A stretch of DNA of 64,000 bases from Klebsiella sp. RHBSTW-00484 (GTDB lineage: Bacteria; Pseudomonadota; Gammaproteobacteria; Enterobacterales; Enterobacteriaceae). The notes below the pieces were generated by a model. That model worked only from the letters and a program-made list of their open reading frames with translations, was not told where the DNA came from and did no database searches. Where the stretch lies: assembly GCF_013705725.1 (NCBI RefSeq), contig NZ_CP055481.1, positions 3,286,001 to 3,350,000 on the forward strand. Reading direction: 5' to 3'. Made by a program: the position numbers and the translations under genes. This document shows positions 1 through 8,102 of the stretch, piece after piece. Position 1 is the first letter of the stretch, and each line of letters begins with the position of its first letter.

Positions 1-843
1 GCGTGCTCGCGGCGTCAGCCCCTGCGCACTAGCCTGTTCTGCGCTGGCAATAATCATCGCCGCCGCGCCGTCGTTCACGCCTGAGGCATTCCCGGCGGTG
101 ATCACGCCGCCTTTGCGAAACGGGGTTTTCAGTGAAGAGAGTTGTTCGAGGGTGGTTTCCGCACGCGGATGTTCATCATCACGCACCGCGCTAACCGCGC
201 CCTTCTTGCCGATAATCTGCACTGGCACAATTTCCTGCGCCAGAATGCCGTCGCGCTGAGCTTGTGCCGTGCGCTGCTGACTGCGATAAGCAAAGGCGTC
301 CTGGTCTTCGCGGCTGATATTTAACAATTCAGCTACATTCTCCGCCGTTTCCGGCATGCTGTCAGTTCCAAATTGTTGCTGCATGAGCGGGTTCACAAAA
401 CGCCAGCCGATAGTGGTATCAAACATCTCCGCCTGACGCTGAAACGGCGAGGTGGCTTTGCCCATCACAAACGGCGCGCGGGACATGGATTCCACGCCAC
501 CGGCAATCAGCAGATCCGCATCACCGGCTTTAATCGCCCGAGCGGCAAAACCAATCGCGTCCAGCCCGGAACCGCACAGGCGGTTGATGGTCGTGCCCGC
601 CACCGTGTGCGGATAACCCGCCAGCAGCGTCGCCATATGCGCCACGTTACGGTTATCTTCCCCCGCCTGATTGGCGCAGCCGAAGATCACATCGTCGATG
701 GCGCTGGCGTCAAGCGCGGGGTTACGGCTGAGTAATTCCCGCAGCGGGATAGCCGCCAGATCGTCGGCGCGAACGCCGGCCAGCGCGCCGCCGTAGCGAC
801 CAATCGGGGTACGAATGCCGTCACAAATAAACGCGTCACGCAT
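1..843 (-). CDS. paaJ: PaaJ, beta-ketoadipyl-CoA thiolase (3' part beyond window edge)
   Basis: This reading frame is open from an ATG at 843 to the left edge, giving about 281 N-terminal residues of a thiolase usually about 400 long. It begins MRDAFICDGIRTPIGRYGG and contains the thiolase active-site stretch INRLCGSGLDAIGFA around residue 90 and a GGVESMSRAP motif shortly after. In the Paa pathway it cleaves 3-oxoadipyl-CoA (and the dehydro analogue) to acetyl-CoA and succinyl-CoA. The start codon overlaps the paaI stop (TAATG), so translation is probably coupled. It is the last gene of the minus-strand paa operon visible here; the C-terminal catalytic Cys and His motifs lie outside. Confidence 0.95.
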   Translation of the reverse strand, partial: MRDAFICDGIRTPIGRYGGALAGVRADDLAAIPLRELLSRNPALDASAIDDVIFGCANQAGEDNRNVAHMATLLAGYPHTVAGTTINRLCGSGLDAIGFAARAIKAGDADLLIAGGVESMSRAPFVMGKATSPFQRQAEMFDTTIGWRFVNPLMQQQFGTDSMPETAENVAELLNISREDQDAFAYRSQQRTAQAQRDGILAQEIVPVQIIGKKGAVSAVRDDEHPRAETTLEQLSSLKTPFRKGGVITAGNASGVNDGAAAMIIASAEQASAQGLTPRAR

Positions 844-1265
844 TAGACTTCTCCTGTAATAGTGCCGCCGATGCGGTGCGATTTGCCGCGAAACAGGGCC
901 ACGGTTTTTTGCTGCTGATTGGTAATTTCAATGTCATAGACGCCGTTTAGCTTTCCCTGCTGTTTCACCCGCGCAGTGGCGGTCAGCAGCTCACCAACAA
1001 AGGCCGGACGCAGGAAATCGATACTGGCGGCAGAGGCCACCGCCGCCAGCCCCTGACTGTTGCAGGCGTAGGCGAATGCGGTATCAGCGAGCGAAAAAAG
1101 CTGTCCGCCGTGGCAGGTTTTATGGCCGTTCAACATATTCGGTGACACCGCCATGGTCATCTGCGCGTAGCCTTCGTCCATTTCGATAATCTTGATACCC
1201 AGCGTTTTGGCACAGGTGTCGTTCTCATACATGGTGCGCGCGTTGCGCCAGGCTTCATTACTCAT
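843..1265 (-). CDS. paaI: PaaI, hotdog-fold phenylacetyl-CoA thioesterase
   Basis: A 140-residue protein starting MSNEAWRNARTMYEND, close in length and sequence to E. coli PaaI. The hotdog active-site region LNGHKTCHGGQLFSLADTAF (about residues 43-62) is intact, including the Asp that acts in catalysis in this family. Family knowledge: it hydrolyses ring-hydroxylated phenylacetyl-CoA esters, rescuing CoA trapped in dead-end products. The start at 1265 lies in ATGAGTAA and overlaps the paaH stop by 8 nt. A longer reading upstream in this frame only shadows paaH and is not coding. Confidence 0.95.
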   Translation of the reverse strand: MSNEAWRNARTMYENDTCAKTLGIKIIEMDEGYAQMTMAVSPNMLNGHKTCHGGQLFSLADTAFAYACNSQGLAAVASAASIDFLRPAFVGELLTATARVKQQGKLNGVYDIEITNQQQKTVALFRGKSHRIGGTITGEV

Positions 1266-2676
1266 GACGCATCTCCAGTAGCGCTTTTTCGCGCAGCAGC
1301 GCGCTCGGGCGATAACGTTCTTCGCCGTAGTGCTGTTGCAGGTTTTCCAGCAAACGCAGGACGCGCCCCCAGCCCAGTGATTCCCCCCAGCCAATCGGGC
1401 CTTGCGGGTAGTTGACACCCAAACGCATGGCGGTATCGATATCCTCGGCGCTGGCGACGCCTTTTTGCAGCGCGTCCAGCGCTTCGTTCGCCAGCATCGC
1501 CACCGTGCGCCACACCAGCAGGCCCGGATAATCGGCGATGCGCAGCACCTTTTTGCCCTGCTGCTGGTAGAAATAAACCGCTTTGTCGGTGGCGGCTTGT
1601 GAATTGATGGCAGCACTTGCCAGCACTACCGTGTCGCCCGCCGCGTAGTCGTACAGCACCACCGGGCGGTTGTGCTGTACGCTTAAGGCCAGCGCGGTTT
1701 CGCCAGTGGTTTCCAGCAGCAGCACCTCGTCCAGTTCAGTGACAACGTCACGCTTAATATTCTTTGCACCACTCGCTGCTGGTACCGCAGCCAACGCCAG
1801 TTCCGGCGCTGCTTCAACAGGCCAGCGATAAACGCCGTGACCGCTTTTCTTGCCCAGACGCCCGGCAATAGCCAGCTCCTGTTGCAGCAGCGACGGCAGA
1901 AAACGTCGGTCCTGCCAGAAGGCGTTAAATACCGAACAGGTCACCGCAAAATTGACGTCCTGGCCGATAAGGTCGGTCAGCGCCAGCGGCCCCATCGGGA
2001 ACCCGCCGCCGTCGCGCAATGCGGCGTCAATCACCTCAGGCGTAGCCACCTGCTCTTCCAGCGCTCGCCAGGCTTCGGCGTAAAACGGACGCGCCACGCG
2101 GTTGACAATAAAGCCCGGCGTTGAACGGCAGCGCACCGGCTGTTTACCCCAGGCGCTTACGGACTGGCACAGTTGCTCAACCACTTCGGCTGAGGTCGCC
2201 AGCCCGCTGACCACTTCGACCAGCTTCATCACCGGAGCGGGGTTAAAGAAATGCAGACCCGCTACGCGCTCGGGATGTTTAATGCCAGCGGCAATGGCGG
2301 TTATGGAAATCGACGAGGTATTGCTGGTCAACAGCGTCGACGGGGAGCAGATCTCCGCCAGTTGGCTGAACAGCGCCTGTTTGATCTCCAGACGCTCGGA
2401 CGCCGCTTCAATCACCAGTTGCGCATCCGCAAGCTGATTCAGTTCAGTTGCCGGAGTAATACGCGCCAGCAGCGCCTGCGCCTGCTCAACGCGGAGTTTT
2501 CCACGGCTGACGCGGGAAGCCAGGCGCTGGGCGATACCGTCAACAGCGCGGGTAATCGCGTCAGCGGAAATGTCATACAGCAGCACCGAATGCCCGGCGC
2601 TGGCAGCCACTTCAACGATGCCTGCGCCCATGGTGCCGCCGCCAATCACGGCGACGGTGTGGAGTGTTTGCGTCAT
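1258..2676 (-). CDS. paaH: PaaH, 3-hydroxyadipyl-CoA dehydrogenase
   Basis: A 472-residue 3-hydroxyacyl-CoA dehydrogenase of the PaaH type. The N-terminal Rossmann fold has GGGTMGAGIVEVAASAGH (about residues 12-29). The catalytic-domain signature region HFFNPAPVMKLVEVVSG follows at about 140-157, and a second, smaller 3HCDH domain fills the C-terminal 90 residues. It oxidises 3-hydroxyadipyl-CoA to 3-oxoadipyl-CoA with NAD+, feeding PaaJ. The gene begins 3 nt after paaG and overlaps paaI, as expected in a tightly packed operon. Confidence 0.95.
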   Translation of the reverse strand: MTQTLHTVAVIGGGTMGAGIVEVAASAGHSVLLYDISADAITRAVDGIAQRLASRVSRGKLRVEQAQALLARITPATELNQLADAQLVIEAASERLEIKQALFSQLAEICSPSTLLTSNTSSISITAIAAGIKHPERVAGLHFFNPAPVMKLVEVVSGLATSAEVVEQLCQSVSAWGKQPVRCRSTPGFIVNRVARPFYAEAWRALEEQVATPEVIDAALRDGGGFPMGPLALTDLIGQDVNFAVTCSVFNAFWQDRRFLPSLLQQELAIAGRLGKKSGHGVYRWPVEAAPELALAAVPAASGAKNIKRDVVTELDEVLLLETTGETALALSVQHNRPVVLYDYAAGDTVVLASAAINSQAATDKAVYFYQQQGKKVLRIADYPGLLVWRTVAMLANEALDALQKGVASAEDIDTAMRLGVNYPQGPIGWGESLGWGRVLRLLENLQQHYGEERYRPSALLREKALLEMRHE

Positions 2677-2679
2677 GGC

Positions 2680-3468
2680 TTATTTCCCGCTGAACTGTGG
2701 AGGACGTTTGCCGAGGAAGGCGCTGACGCCCTCGCGATAGTCGTCGCTGCGCCCGGCAAGGCGCTGGAAATCGCGCTCAACGTCTAGCTGGTCATCCAGG
2801 GAGTTGGTTTCCGCCAGCTGTAACGCTTTCTTGATGAGCCCTAAGCCGTAGGTGGGCTGGGAAGCCAGATGGCGCGCCAGCGTCAGGCTGGTATCTTTAA
2901 GCTCTGCGTCATCCACCAGTTGCCAGATCATGCCCCACTGCGCGGCTTGTTCTGCGCTCAAGCTGTCGCCCAGCAGCATCAACCCCATCGCGCGGGCGCG
3001 GGTGGTGACGCGCGGTAATACCCAGCTACCGCCGCAGTCCGGTACCAGACCGAGTTTGCTGAAAGCCATCACAAATTTCGCAGAACGCGCCGCCAGCACG
3101 ATATCGCAGCCCAGCGCCAGCGTGGCACCAGCACCTGCCGCCACGCCGTTGACCGCACAAATCACCGGCTTGGGCAGCGCGGCTAAGCGACGCACCAGCG
3201 GGTTATAAAAACGCTCCACCGACATGCCTAAATCCGGAGCGGGGCCGCTCGGGTCAACGTTACGGTCGTTCAGGTCTTGTCCGGCGCAAAAACCGCGCCC
3301 GGCACCGGTAATCAGCAGGCAGCGAATGGTCTCGTCGCGTTCGGCCTGCTTGAGACTCTCGGACAACTGCTGGTGCATGGCGTCGTTAAAGCTGTTGAGT
3401 CGGTCCGGGCGGTTCAGGGTGATGGTCATCACGCCCTGGTCGATATCGCTAAGAATGAATGCGTCCAC
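2680..3468 (-). CDS. paaG: PaaG, ring-1,2-epoxyphenylacetyl-CoA isomerase
   Basis: A 262-residue crotonase-fold enzyme. Oxyanion-hole segments are at GRGFCAGQDL (about residues 58-67) and NGVAAGAGATLALGCD. Instead of the second Glu of hydratases it carries Asp in GLVPDCGGSW, the expected PaaG feature. It converts the unstable ring epoxide to the seven-membered oxepin-CoA and also isomerises dehydroadipyl-CoA. The start is GTG at 3468, two bases after the paaF stop; no better in-frame ATG is visible. Confidence 0.95.
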   Translation of the reverse strand: MDAFILSDIDQGVMTITLNRPDRLNSFNDAMHQQLSESLKQAERDETIRCLLITGAGRGFCAGQDLNDRNVDPSGPAPDLGMSVERFYNPLVRRLAALPKPVICAVNGVAAGAGATLALGCDIVLAARSAKFVMAFSKLGLVPDCGGSWVLPRVTTRARAMGLMLLGDSLSAEQAAQWGMIWQLVDDAELKDTSLTLARHLASQPTYGLGLIKKALQLAETNSLDDQLDVERDFQRLAGRSDDYREGVSAFLGKRPPQFSGK

Positions 3469-3470
3469 GG

Positions 3471-4238
3471 TTAACGTCCTTTGAAGGCTGGGGTGCGTTT
3501 TTCTAAAAAGGCAGCGATGCCTTCGCGACGGTCTTCGGTGGCGCTGAGCAGCGTAAACAGCTGACGTTCCTGGGTTAGCCCGGCCTGCAAACTGACCTCC
3601 TGCGCCAGACGTAACGACTGTTTGGCGGCACGCAGCGCCAGCGGTGAGTGGCGAGCGATGGTCGCCGCCAGTGTCAGCGCGTATTCGTCAGAGAGGTTGG
3701 CCGGATGGATATCGCTGACCAGCCCGGACTGCTGTGCCCGCTGGGCGTCAATGCTTTCACCGCTCAGTACCATGCGGCTGGCCAGAGCTTTGCCGACGCT
3801 ACGAATCAGGCGCTGAGTCCCACCGGCCCCCGGCATGGTGCCGAGGGTGATTTCCGGCAGACCAAAGCGCGCGTTATCCCCGGCGATCACCAGGTCGCAC
3901 AGCAGCGCCAGCTCGCAGCCCGCGCCCAGCGCGTAGCCGTTGACCACCGCAATCAGCGGCTTGTTAAAGGCATCGATACGCGCCCATAAGCGCGGACGAA
4001 TATCATCAAAGGTGGCGGGCAAATCTTTTTCTGCCATTTCGTTAAGGTCTGCACCTGCCGCGAAATAACGGGTATTACCGCTAATCACGCAGACACTAAT
4101 GCTCTCATCCGCCGCCGCACTTTCCAGCGCCTCGGCAAGCTGGGTCAGCAGCGCGTCATTCAGCGCATTACGCGCCTGCGGACGGTTTAGCGTTAGCTGT
4201 AAAACGCGGTCGTGACGGGTAATAAGGAGTTCGCTCAT
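3471..4238 (-). CDS. paaF: PaaF, 2,3-dehydroadipyl-CoA hydratase
   Basis: A 255-residue enoyl-CoA hydratase. Both catalytic glutamates of the crotonase family are present, in ALGAGCELALLCD (about residue 109) and GLPEITLGTMPGAGGTQ (about residue 129), so it should be an active hydratase in contrast to its neighbour PaaG. It hydrates 2,3-dehydroadipyl-CoA to 3-hydroxyadipyl-CoA, the substrate of PaaH. The ATG at 4238 overlaps the paaE stop in ATGA. Confidence 0.95.
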   Translation of the reverse strand: MSELLITRHDRVLQLTLNRPQARNALNDALLTQLAEALESAAADESISVCVISGNTRYFAAGADLNEMAEKDLPATFDDIRPRLWARIDAFNKPLIAVVNGYALGAGCELALLCDLVIAGDNARFGLPEITLGTMPGAGGTQRLIRSVGKALASRMVLSGESIDAQRAQQSGLVSDIHPANLSDEYALTLAATIARHSPLALRAAKQSLRLAQEVSLQAGLTQERQLFTLLSATEDRREGIAAFLEKRTPAFKGR

Positions 4239-5305
4239 GCCATCCCCCGCGCATCAAAATCCACCACCACATCGCCGCTGGTTGGCAGCGCCTGACAGCT
4301 CAGCACATAGCCCGCAGCCAGTTCATCGGCTTCGAGGCTGTAGTTGGCTGCCATCGCCACTTCGCCGCGCACCACTTTGCATTTGCAGGTAGCGCAGACG
4401 CCGCCTTTGCAGGCAAACGGCAGGTCGGCACCCTGACGCAGTGCGGCATCGAGAATGCTGTCATCTTCCGCAGAGAGCGAAATCAGACGCTCGCGACCGT
4501 CCTGACGCAACGTCACGGTGCGCCCTTCGGCCTGTACGCCGGTGGCGCGTTTAACGCTGGTACCCGGCGTATTGAAACGCTCCAGGTGAATGGCTTTTTC
4601 CGGCATTCCCAGCGCACGCAGCGTGGTTTCAGCGTCATCCATCATCGCCGACGGGCCGCAGATAAAAGCGTCGTCAAAGCGGCTGAAATCGAGCAGGTGC
4701 TCAGACAGCGCGCGCAATTTGTCGCCGTCGATGCGCCCCTGTAACAGGTCGCTGTCCATCGACTCCTGGCTGAACAGATGGATCACCTGTAAACGCTGCG
4801 GATAGCGGTCTTTCAGATCGGCCAGCGCCTGACGGAACATCATGCTGTGGCTGCTGCGGTTGCTATAGATCAGGGTGAAGCGGCTGTCGCTTTCCATCGC
4901 CAGCGTGGCTTCGATAATCGCCATCATCGGCGTGATCCCGGAACCGGCGGCGATCGCCAGATAGTGGGCGCTGCGATCGACCTGTGGCTGGTAGCCAAAG
5001 TGACCCTGCGGCACCATCACCTCAAATTCCATGCCCTGCTGGATATCGCTCTGGGCGAAGCGTGAAAAACGGCCACCGTCGATGGCTTTCACCGCCACGC
5101 TGATTTCTGCCGGTGAGCGGCTGCGACAGATGGAGTAGCAACGGCGCAGTTCTTCACCACCAAGACAGGTTTTCAGCGTCAGATGCTGGCCCGGACGGAA
5201 GGCGTAGGCGCTACGCAGCGCGTCGGGAATGGCAAAGGTGATGGTCACCGCATCGCGGGTTTCCGGCTCGACCTTTGCCACGGTAAGCGAATGAAATATT
5301 GTCAT
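4235..5305 (-). CDS. paaE: PaaE, reductase of the phenylacetyl-CoA epoxidase
   Basis: A 356-residue reductase of the ferredoxin-NADP reductase type. The order is an FAD-binding barrel with RPGQHLTLK and RRCYSICRS, an NAD(P) domain with AAGSGITPMMAII, and a C-terminal plant-type 2Fe-2S ferredoxin domain with CKGGVCATCKCKV and a fourth Cys in VLSCQ. It passes electrons from NADPH to the PaaABCD monooxygenase. The start at 5305 (MTIFHSLTVAKVEPETRD) matches E. coli PaaE; 13 further upstream codons are open but not supported by homology. Confidence 0.95.
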   Translation of the reverse strand: MTIFHSLTVAKVEPETRDAVTITFAIPDALRSAYAFRPGQHLTLKTCLGGEELRRCYSICRSRSPAEISVAVKAIDGGRFSRFAQSDIQQGMEFEVMVPQGHFGYQPQVDRSAHYLAIAAGSGITPMMAIIEATLAMESDSRFTLIYSNRSSHSMMFRQALADLKDRYPQRLQVIHLFSQESMDSDLLQGRIDGDKLRALSEHLLDFSRFDDAFICGPSAMMDDAETTLRALGMPEKAIHLERFNTPGTSVKRATGVQAEGRTVTLRQDGRERLISLSAEDDSILDAALRQGADLPFACKGGVCATCKCKVVRGEVAMAANYSLEADELAAGYVLSCQALPTSGDVVVDFDARGMA

Positions 5306-5312
5306 CGCGACC

Positions 5313-5813
5313 TCAAATACATTTAAAGTAATCAAAGGGTTCACGGCAGCTTTCGCAGCGATACAGCGCTTTGCAGGCCGTGGAACCGAATTCGCTAATC
5401 AGCGAGCTGTGGGTGCTGCCGCAGCGTGGACAGAGCACATCCTTTGGCATTTCGTCGGCGTGACAGGCATGGGCCTGCGGCGGGCTGATGCCGTACTGAC
5501 GCAGGCGCTCGCGGGCGTCCGGGCTCATCCAGTCGGTAGTCCACGGTGGGTCAAGCTGCAACACAATGTGCACCGGGGTGTAGCCGTGCTCGGTCATCAC
5601 CGCGCGAATTTCACCTAACAGATGTTCGGTTGCCGGGCAGCCGGAATAGGTTGGCGTGAAGCCAATCACCCAGCCGTCGCCGTGACGATCTACACTGCGG
5701 ACCATGCCGAGGTCTGTAATGGTCAGCACCGGGACTTCCGGGTCGGGGATAGCGCTTAGCAATCCCCAAACGGTGTGCACCTCAGCGGGCGCGATGGCGG
5801 CAAGACGTTGCAT
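5313..5813 (-). CDS. paaD: PaaD, epoxidase-associated Fe-S maturation-type protein
   Basis: A 166-residue protein with an N-terminal MIP18/DUF59-type domain (IPDPEVPVLTITDLGMVR, then TPTYSGCPATEH) and a C-terminal zinc-ribbon-like segment with cysteine pairs CPRCG and CESC before FDYFKCI. PaaD is needed for in vivo activity of the PaaABCE epoxidase and is thought to help assemble its metal centre. It sits between paaC and paaE as in E. coli. Confidence 0.94.
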   Translation of the reverse strand: MQRLAAIAPAEVHTVWGLLSAIPDPEVPVLTITDLGMVRSVDRHGDGWVIGFTPTYSGCPATEHLLGEIRAVMTEHGYTPVHIVLQLDPPWTTDWMSPDARERLRQYGISPPQAHACHADEMPKDVLCPRCGSTHSSLISEFGSTACKALYRCESCREPFDYFKCI

Positions 5814-5825
5814 AGCGACCTCCGT

Positions 5826-6581
5826 TTACCACTGTTGACCGGGGTAAGCACGCTGCAGGTACTGCATCTCGGCCAGCATCGGCCCCAGATGTTCGCTGTG
5901 TAGCCCCTGTTTGCCGCCGCTGCGAAACGCCGCTTCTTGCGGGATCTGCAAACCGGAATCGAGCAGCGCGGTGTGTACCGTCGCCTGCCATTGGGCCTGT
6001 AGTTCACGCGGATCGACGGCGATCCCCTGCGCAATTAAAGCGATCTCCAGCTCATCGGCCTGGAACAGCTCGCCGGTGAAGCGCCACAGGCTATCAACCG
6101 CCTGCTGCATCAGGTTTGCCGAGTGTTCGGTGCCGTTGCCCAGACGTTCCAGCCAGCCGCGGCTAAAGCGCTGGTGATAGCGCACTTCTTTCAGCCCTTT
6201 GGCGGCGATGGCGGCAAGCTGTGCGTCACGGCTGTTGACCAGGCGGCTGAATAGCGCCACGTGCCAGACGTCGATAAAGAACTGGCGGGCGATGGTGTCG
6301 GCAAAGTTGCCGTTCGGCTGTTCGACCAGCAGCAGATTGCGGAACTGACGTTCATCGCGACCAAAGGCCAGCGTATCTTCGTCGCCGCTGCCGTTAAGCT
6401 CGGCGGCATAGCTGAGAAAATTGCGCGCCTGACCGAGCAGATCGAGGGCAATGTTTGCCAGCGCCAGGTCAATCTCCAGCTCCGGCGCATGGCCGCACCA
6501 CGCGCCTAAACGCTGGGCCAGCACCAGGCCGTTATCGCCCAGACGCAGGGCATAGGTGGCAACGGGATTCAGGTTATTCAT
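5826..6581 (-). CDS. paaC: PaaC, structural subunit of the phenylacetyl-CoA epoxidase
   Basis: A 251-residue ferritin-like subunit of the multicomponent oxygenase. PaaC pairs with PaaA but lacks a functional di-iron site and is structural. The start was set at 6581 (MNNLNPVATYALRLGDNGLV), matching the E. coli N-terminus; the in-frame extension upstream merely reads through paaB in another frame. It lies 7 nt after paaB. Confidence 0.94.
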   Translation of the reverse strand: MNNLNPVATYALRLGDNGLVLAQRLGAWCGHAPELEIDLALANIALDLLGQARNFLSYAAELNGSGDEDTLAFGRDERQFRNLLLVEQPNGNFADTIARQFFIDVWHVALFSRLVNSRDAQLAAIAAKGLKEVRYHQRFSRGWLERLGNGTEHSANLMQQAVDSLWRFTGELFQADELEIALIAQGIAVDPRELQAQWQATVHTALLDSGLQIPQEAAFRSGGKQGLHSEHLGPMLAEMQYLQRAYPGQQW

Positions 6582-6588
6582 CGTTGCC

Positions 6589-6876
6589 TCACATATGTTC
6601 CATGCCGTCTGGCACGGTGTAGAACGTCGGGTGACGGTAAACCTTGCTCTCTGCCGGGTCGAAAAACGCACCGCGTTCTTCCGGCTGCGAGGCAACAATT
6701 TCACTCGCCTTCACCACCCAAATCGAACAACCTTCGCTGCGGCGGGTGTAGGCGTCACGCGCATTTTCCAGCGCCATCTGGTCATCGGCGGCGTGCAGGC
6801 TGCCGACGTGACGGTGAGACAAACCTTGTTTGCTGCGGACAAACACTTCGTATAACGGCCAGTATGTTTTGCTCAT
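6589..6876 (-). CDS. paaB: PaaB, small subunit of the phenylacetyl-CoA epoxidase
   Basis: A 95-residue protein starting MSKTYWPLYEVFVRSKQG, nearly identical in length and sequence to E. coli PaaB. It bridges PaaAC heterodimers in the epoxidase complex. The start at 6876 is preceded by AAGGAGAATAAAG, a good ribosome-binding site; upstream codons in frame belong to the paaA region. Confidence 0.95.
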   Translation of the reverse strand: MSKTYWPLYEVFVRSKQGLSHRHVGSLHAADDQMALENARDAYTRRSEGCSIWVVKASEIVASQPEERGAFFDPAESKVYRHPTFYTVPDGMEHM

Positions 6877-6887
6877 CTTTATTCTCC

Positions 6888-7817
6888 TTAGGCGGCGCTG
6901 CGGGCCTGCTGTTTTTCGGCATGCGCCAGCGCGGCTTCGCGCACCCATGCCCCCTCTTCCCAGGCCTTGCGTTTTGCGCCCAGACGCTCGTGGTTACAGA
7001 TGCCACGACCGTTGATGACTTCATTGAGTTCCTGCCAGTCAATTTCGCCGTAGCGGTAGTGACCGGTGGCTTCGTCCAGTTTCAGGTCGGCGTCCGGCAC
7101 CTGCATGCCGAGGATTTCCACCTGCGGGACGGTGTTGTCGACAAAGCGCTGACGCAGTTCGTCATTCGAGTGCAGTTTGATTTTCCACGCCATGCTGCGG
7201 GCACTGTTCGGCGAGTTGTCGTCGCTCGGGCCGAACATCATCAGCGCCGGCCACCAGAAGCGGTTGATGGCGTCCTGCAACATCTGACGCTGTTCTTCGC
7301 TCCCTGCCGCCAGCGCCATGCAGGATTCAAAACCCTGGCGCTGGTGGAAACTCTCTTCTTTGCAGATTTTGACCATTGCCCTGGCATACGGGCCGTAGGA
7401 AGTGCGACACAGCGCCACCTGATTGACGATCGCAGCACCATCGACCAGCCAGCCGATGACGCCGATATCCGCCCAGGTCAGGGTTGGATAGTTAAAAATG
7501 GAGGAGTACTTCATCTGCCCGTCGAGCATCTTCTGATACAGATCTTCACGGGCGCAGCCGAGGGTTTCGGCGGCGCTGTAGAGGTACAGGCCGTGCCCGG
7601 CTTCGTCCTGCACTTTCGCCAGCAGAATCGCTTTGCGGCGAAGCGTTGGGGCGCGAGTTATCCAGTTACCTTCCGGCAGCATGCCGACGATTTCTGAATG
7701 CGCGTGCTGACCAATCTGGCGGATCAGCGTTTTGCGGTAGGCGTCCGGCATCCAGTCCTGCGGTTCGATGGCGGTATCCTGCGCGATGCGCTGGTCAAAG
7801 CGTTTTTCTTCTGTCAC
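6888..7817 (-). CDS. paaA: PaaA, catalytic subunit of the phenylacetyl-CoA epoxidase
   Basis: A 309-residue di-iron oxygenase. The carboxylate and His ligand motifs of the bacterial multicomponent monooxygenases are visible as KVQDEAGHG (about residues 68-76) and [10 protein letters not shown] (about 150). It forms ring-1,2-epoxyphenylacetyl-CoA from phenylacetyl-CoA with O2. The start is GTG at 7817, with AAGGTGA just upstream. It is the first gene of the operon and is preceded by a perfect PaaX operator, so it is presumably repressed until phenylacetyl-CoA accumulates. Confidence 0.95.
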   Translation of the reverse strand: MTEEKRFDQRIAQDTAIEPQDWMPDAYRKTLIRQIGQHAHSEIVGMLPEGNWITRAPTLRRKAILLAKVQDEAGHGLYLYSAAETLGCAREDLYQKMLDGQMKYSSIFNYPTLTWADIGVIGWLVDGAAIVNQVALCRTSYGPYARAMVKICKEESFHQRQGFESCMALAAGSEEQRQMLQDAINRFWWPALMMFGPSDDNSPNSARSMAWKIKLHSNDELRQRFVDNTVPQVEILGMQVPDADLKLDEATGHYRYGEIDWQELNEVINGRGICNHERLGAKRKAWEEGAWVREAALAHAEKQQARSAA

Positions 7818-7829
7818 GTCATCACCTTA

Positions 7830-7868
7830 TGATTCCGATAAATTCAACAAATCAATTTTTGCGAATCA
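7830..7868 (-). promoter_or_regulatory. PaaX operator in the paaA leader
   Basis: TGATTC at 7830-7835 and GAATCA at 7863-7868 form an inverted repeat separated by exactly 27 bases, which is the operator form described for the phenylacetyl-CoA-responsive repressor PaaX. It lies 13 bp upstream of the paaA GTG, so it should control the paaA-J operon. paaX itself is not in the window. A loose CRP-like half site (TTGTG/TGATG around 7919-7934) lies further upstream but is too weak to call. Confidence 0.8.
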
Positions 7869-8046
7869 CTTTGTTGTATAAAAGTTACATCTTAGTTAAA
7901 TAAAACCACAAATTTTGTTTGTGCATTTTGTGATGAGTACCGCAAAGGCTTTTGATAATCCCTTTATAAACAGGATGATGTCGCTACTGGAGAAAGTGTT
8001 CGCGATCGCATTGTTAACAAATTATTAAAATCAGGCTTGCATTTTA

Positions 8047-8052
8047 TGATTC
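8047..8052 (+). promoter_or_regulatory. Possible PaaX half-site before paaZ
   Basis: A second TGATTC lies 51 bp before the paaZ start; 27 bases further on, the partner position reads CGTAAC rather than GAATCA. This may be a degenerate PaaX operator for the divergent paaZ promoter, but a six-base half-site alone is weak. Confidence 0.3.
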
Positions 8053-8102
8053 AGAAAAGAACTATTTATAGCGAGATTACGTAACACATCTGGAGAATAA
8101 CC

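Noticed and set aside
7919..7936. CRP-like site in the paaA-paaZ gap
   Set aside because: TGTGC-N6-TGATG matches only part of the CRP consensus; too weak to list as a site.
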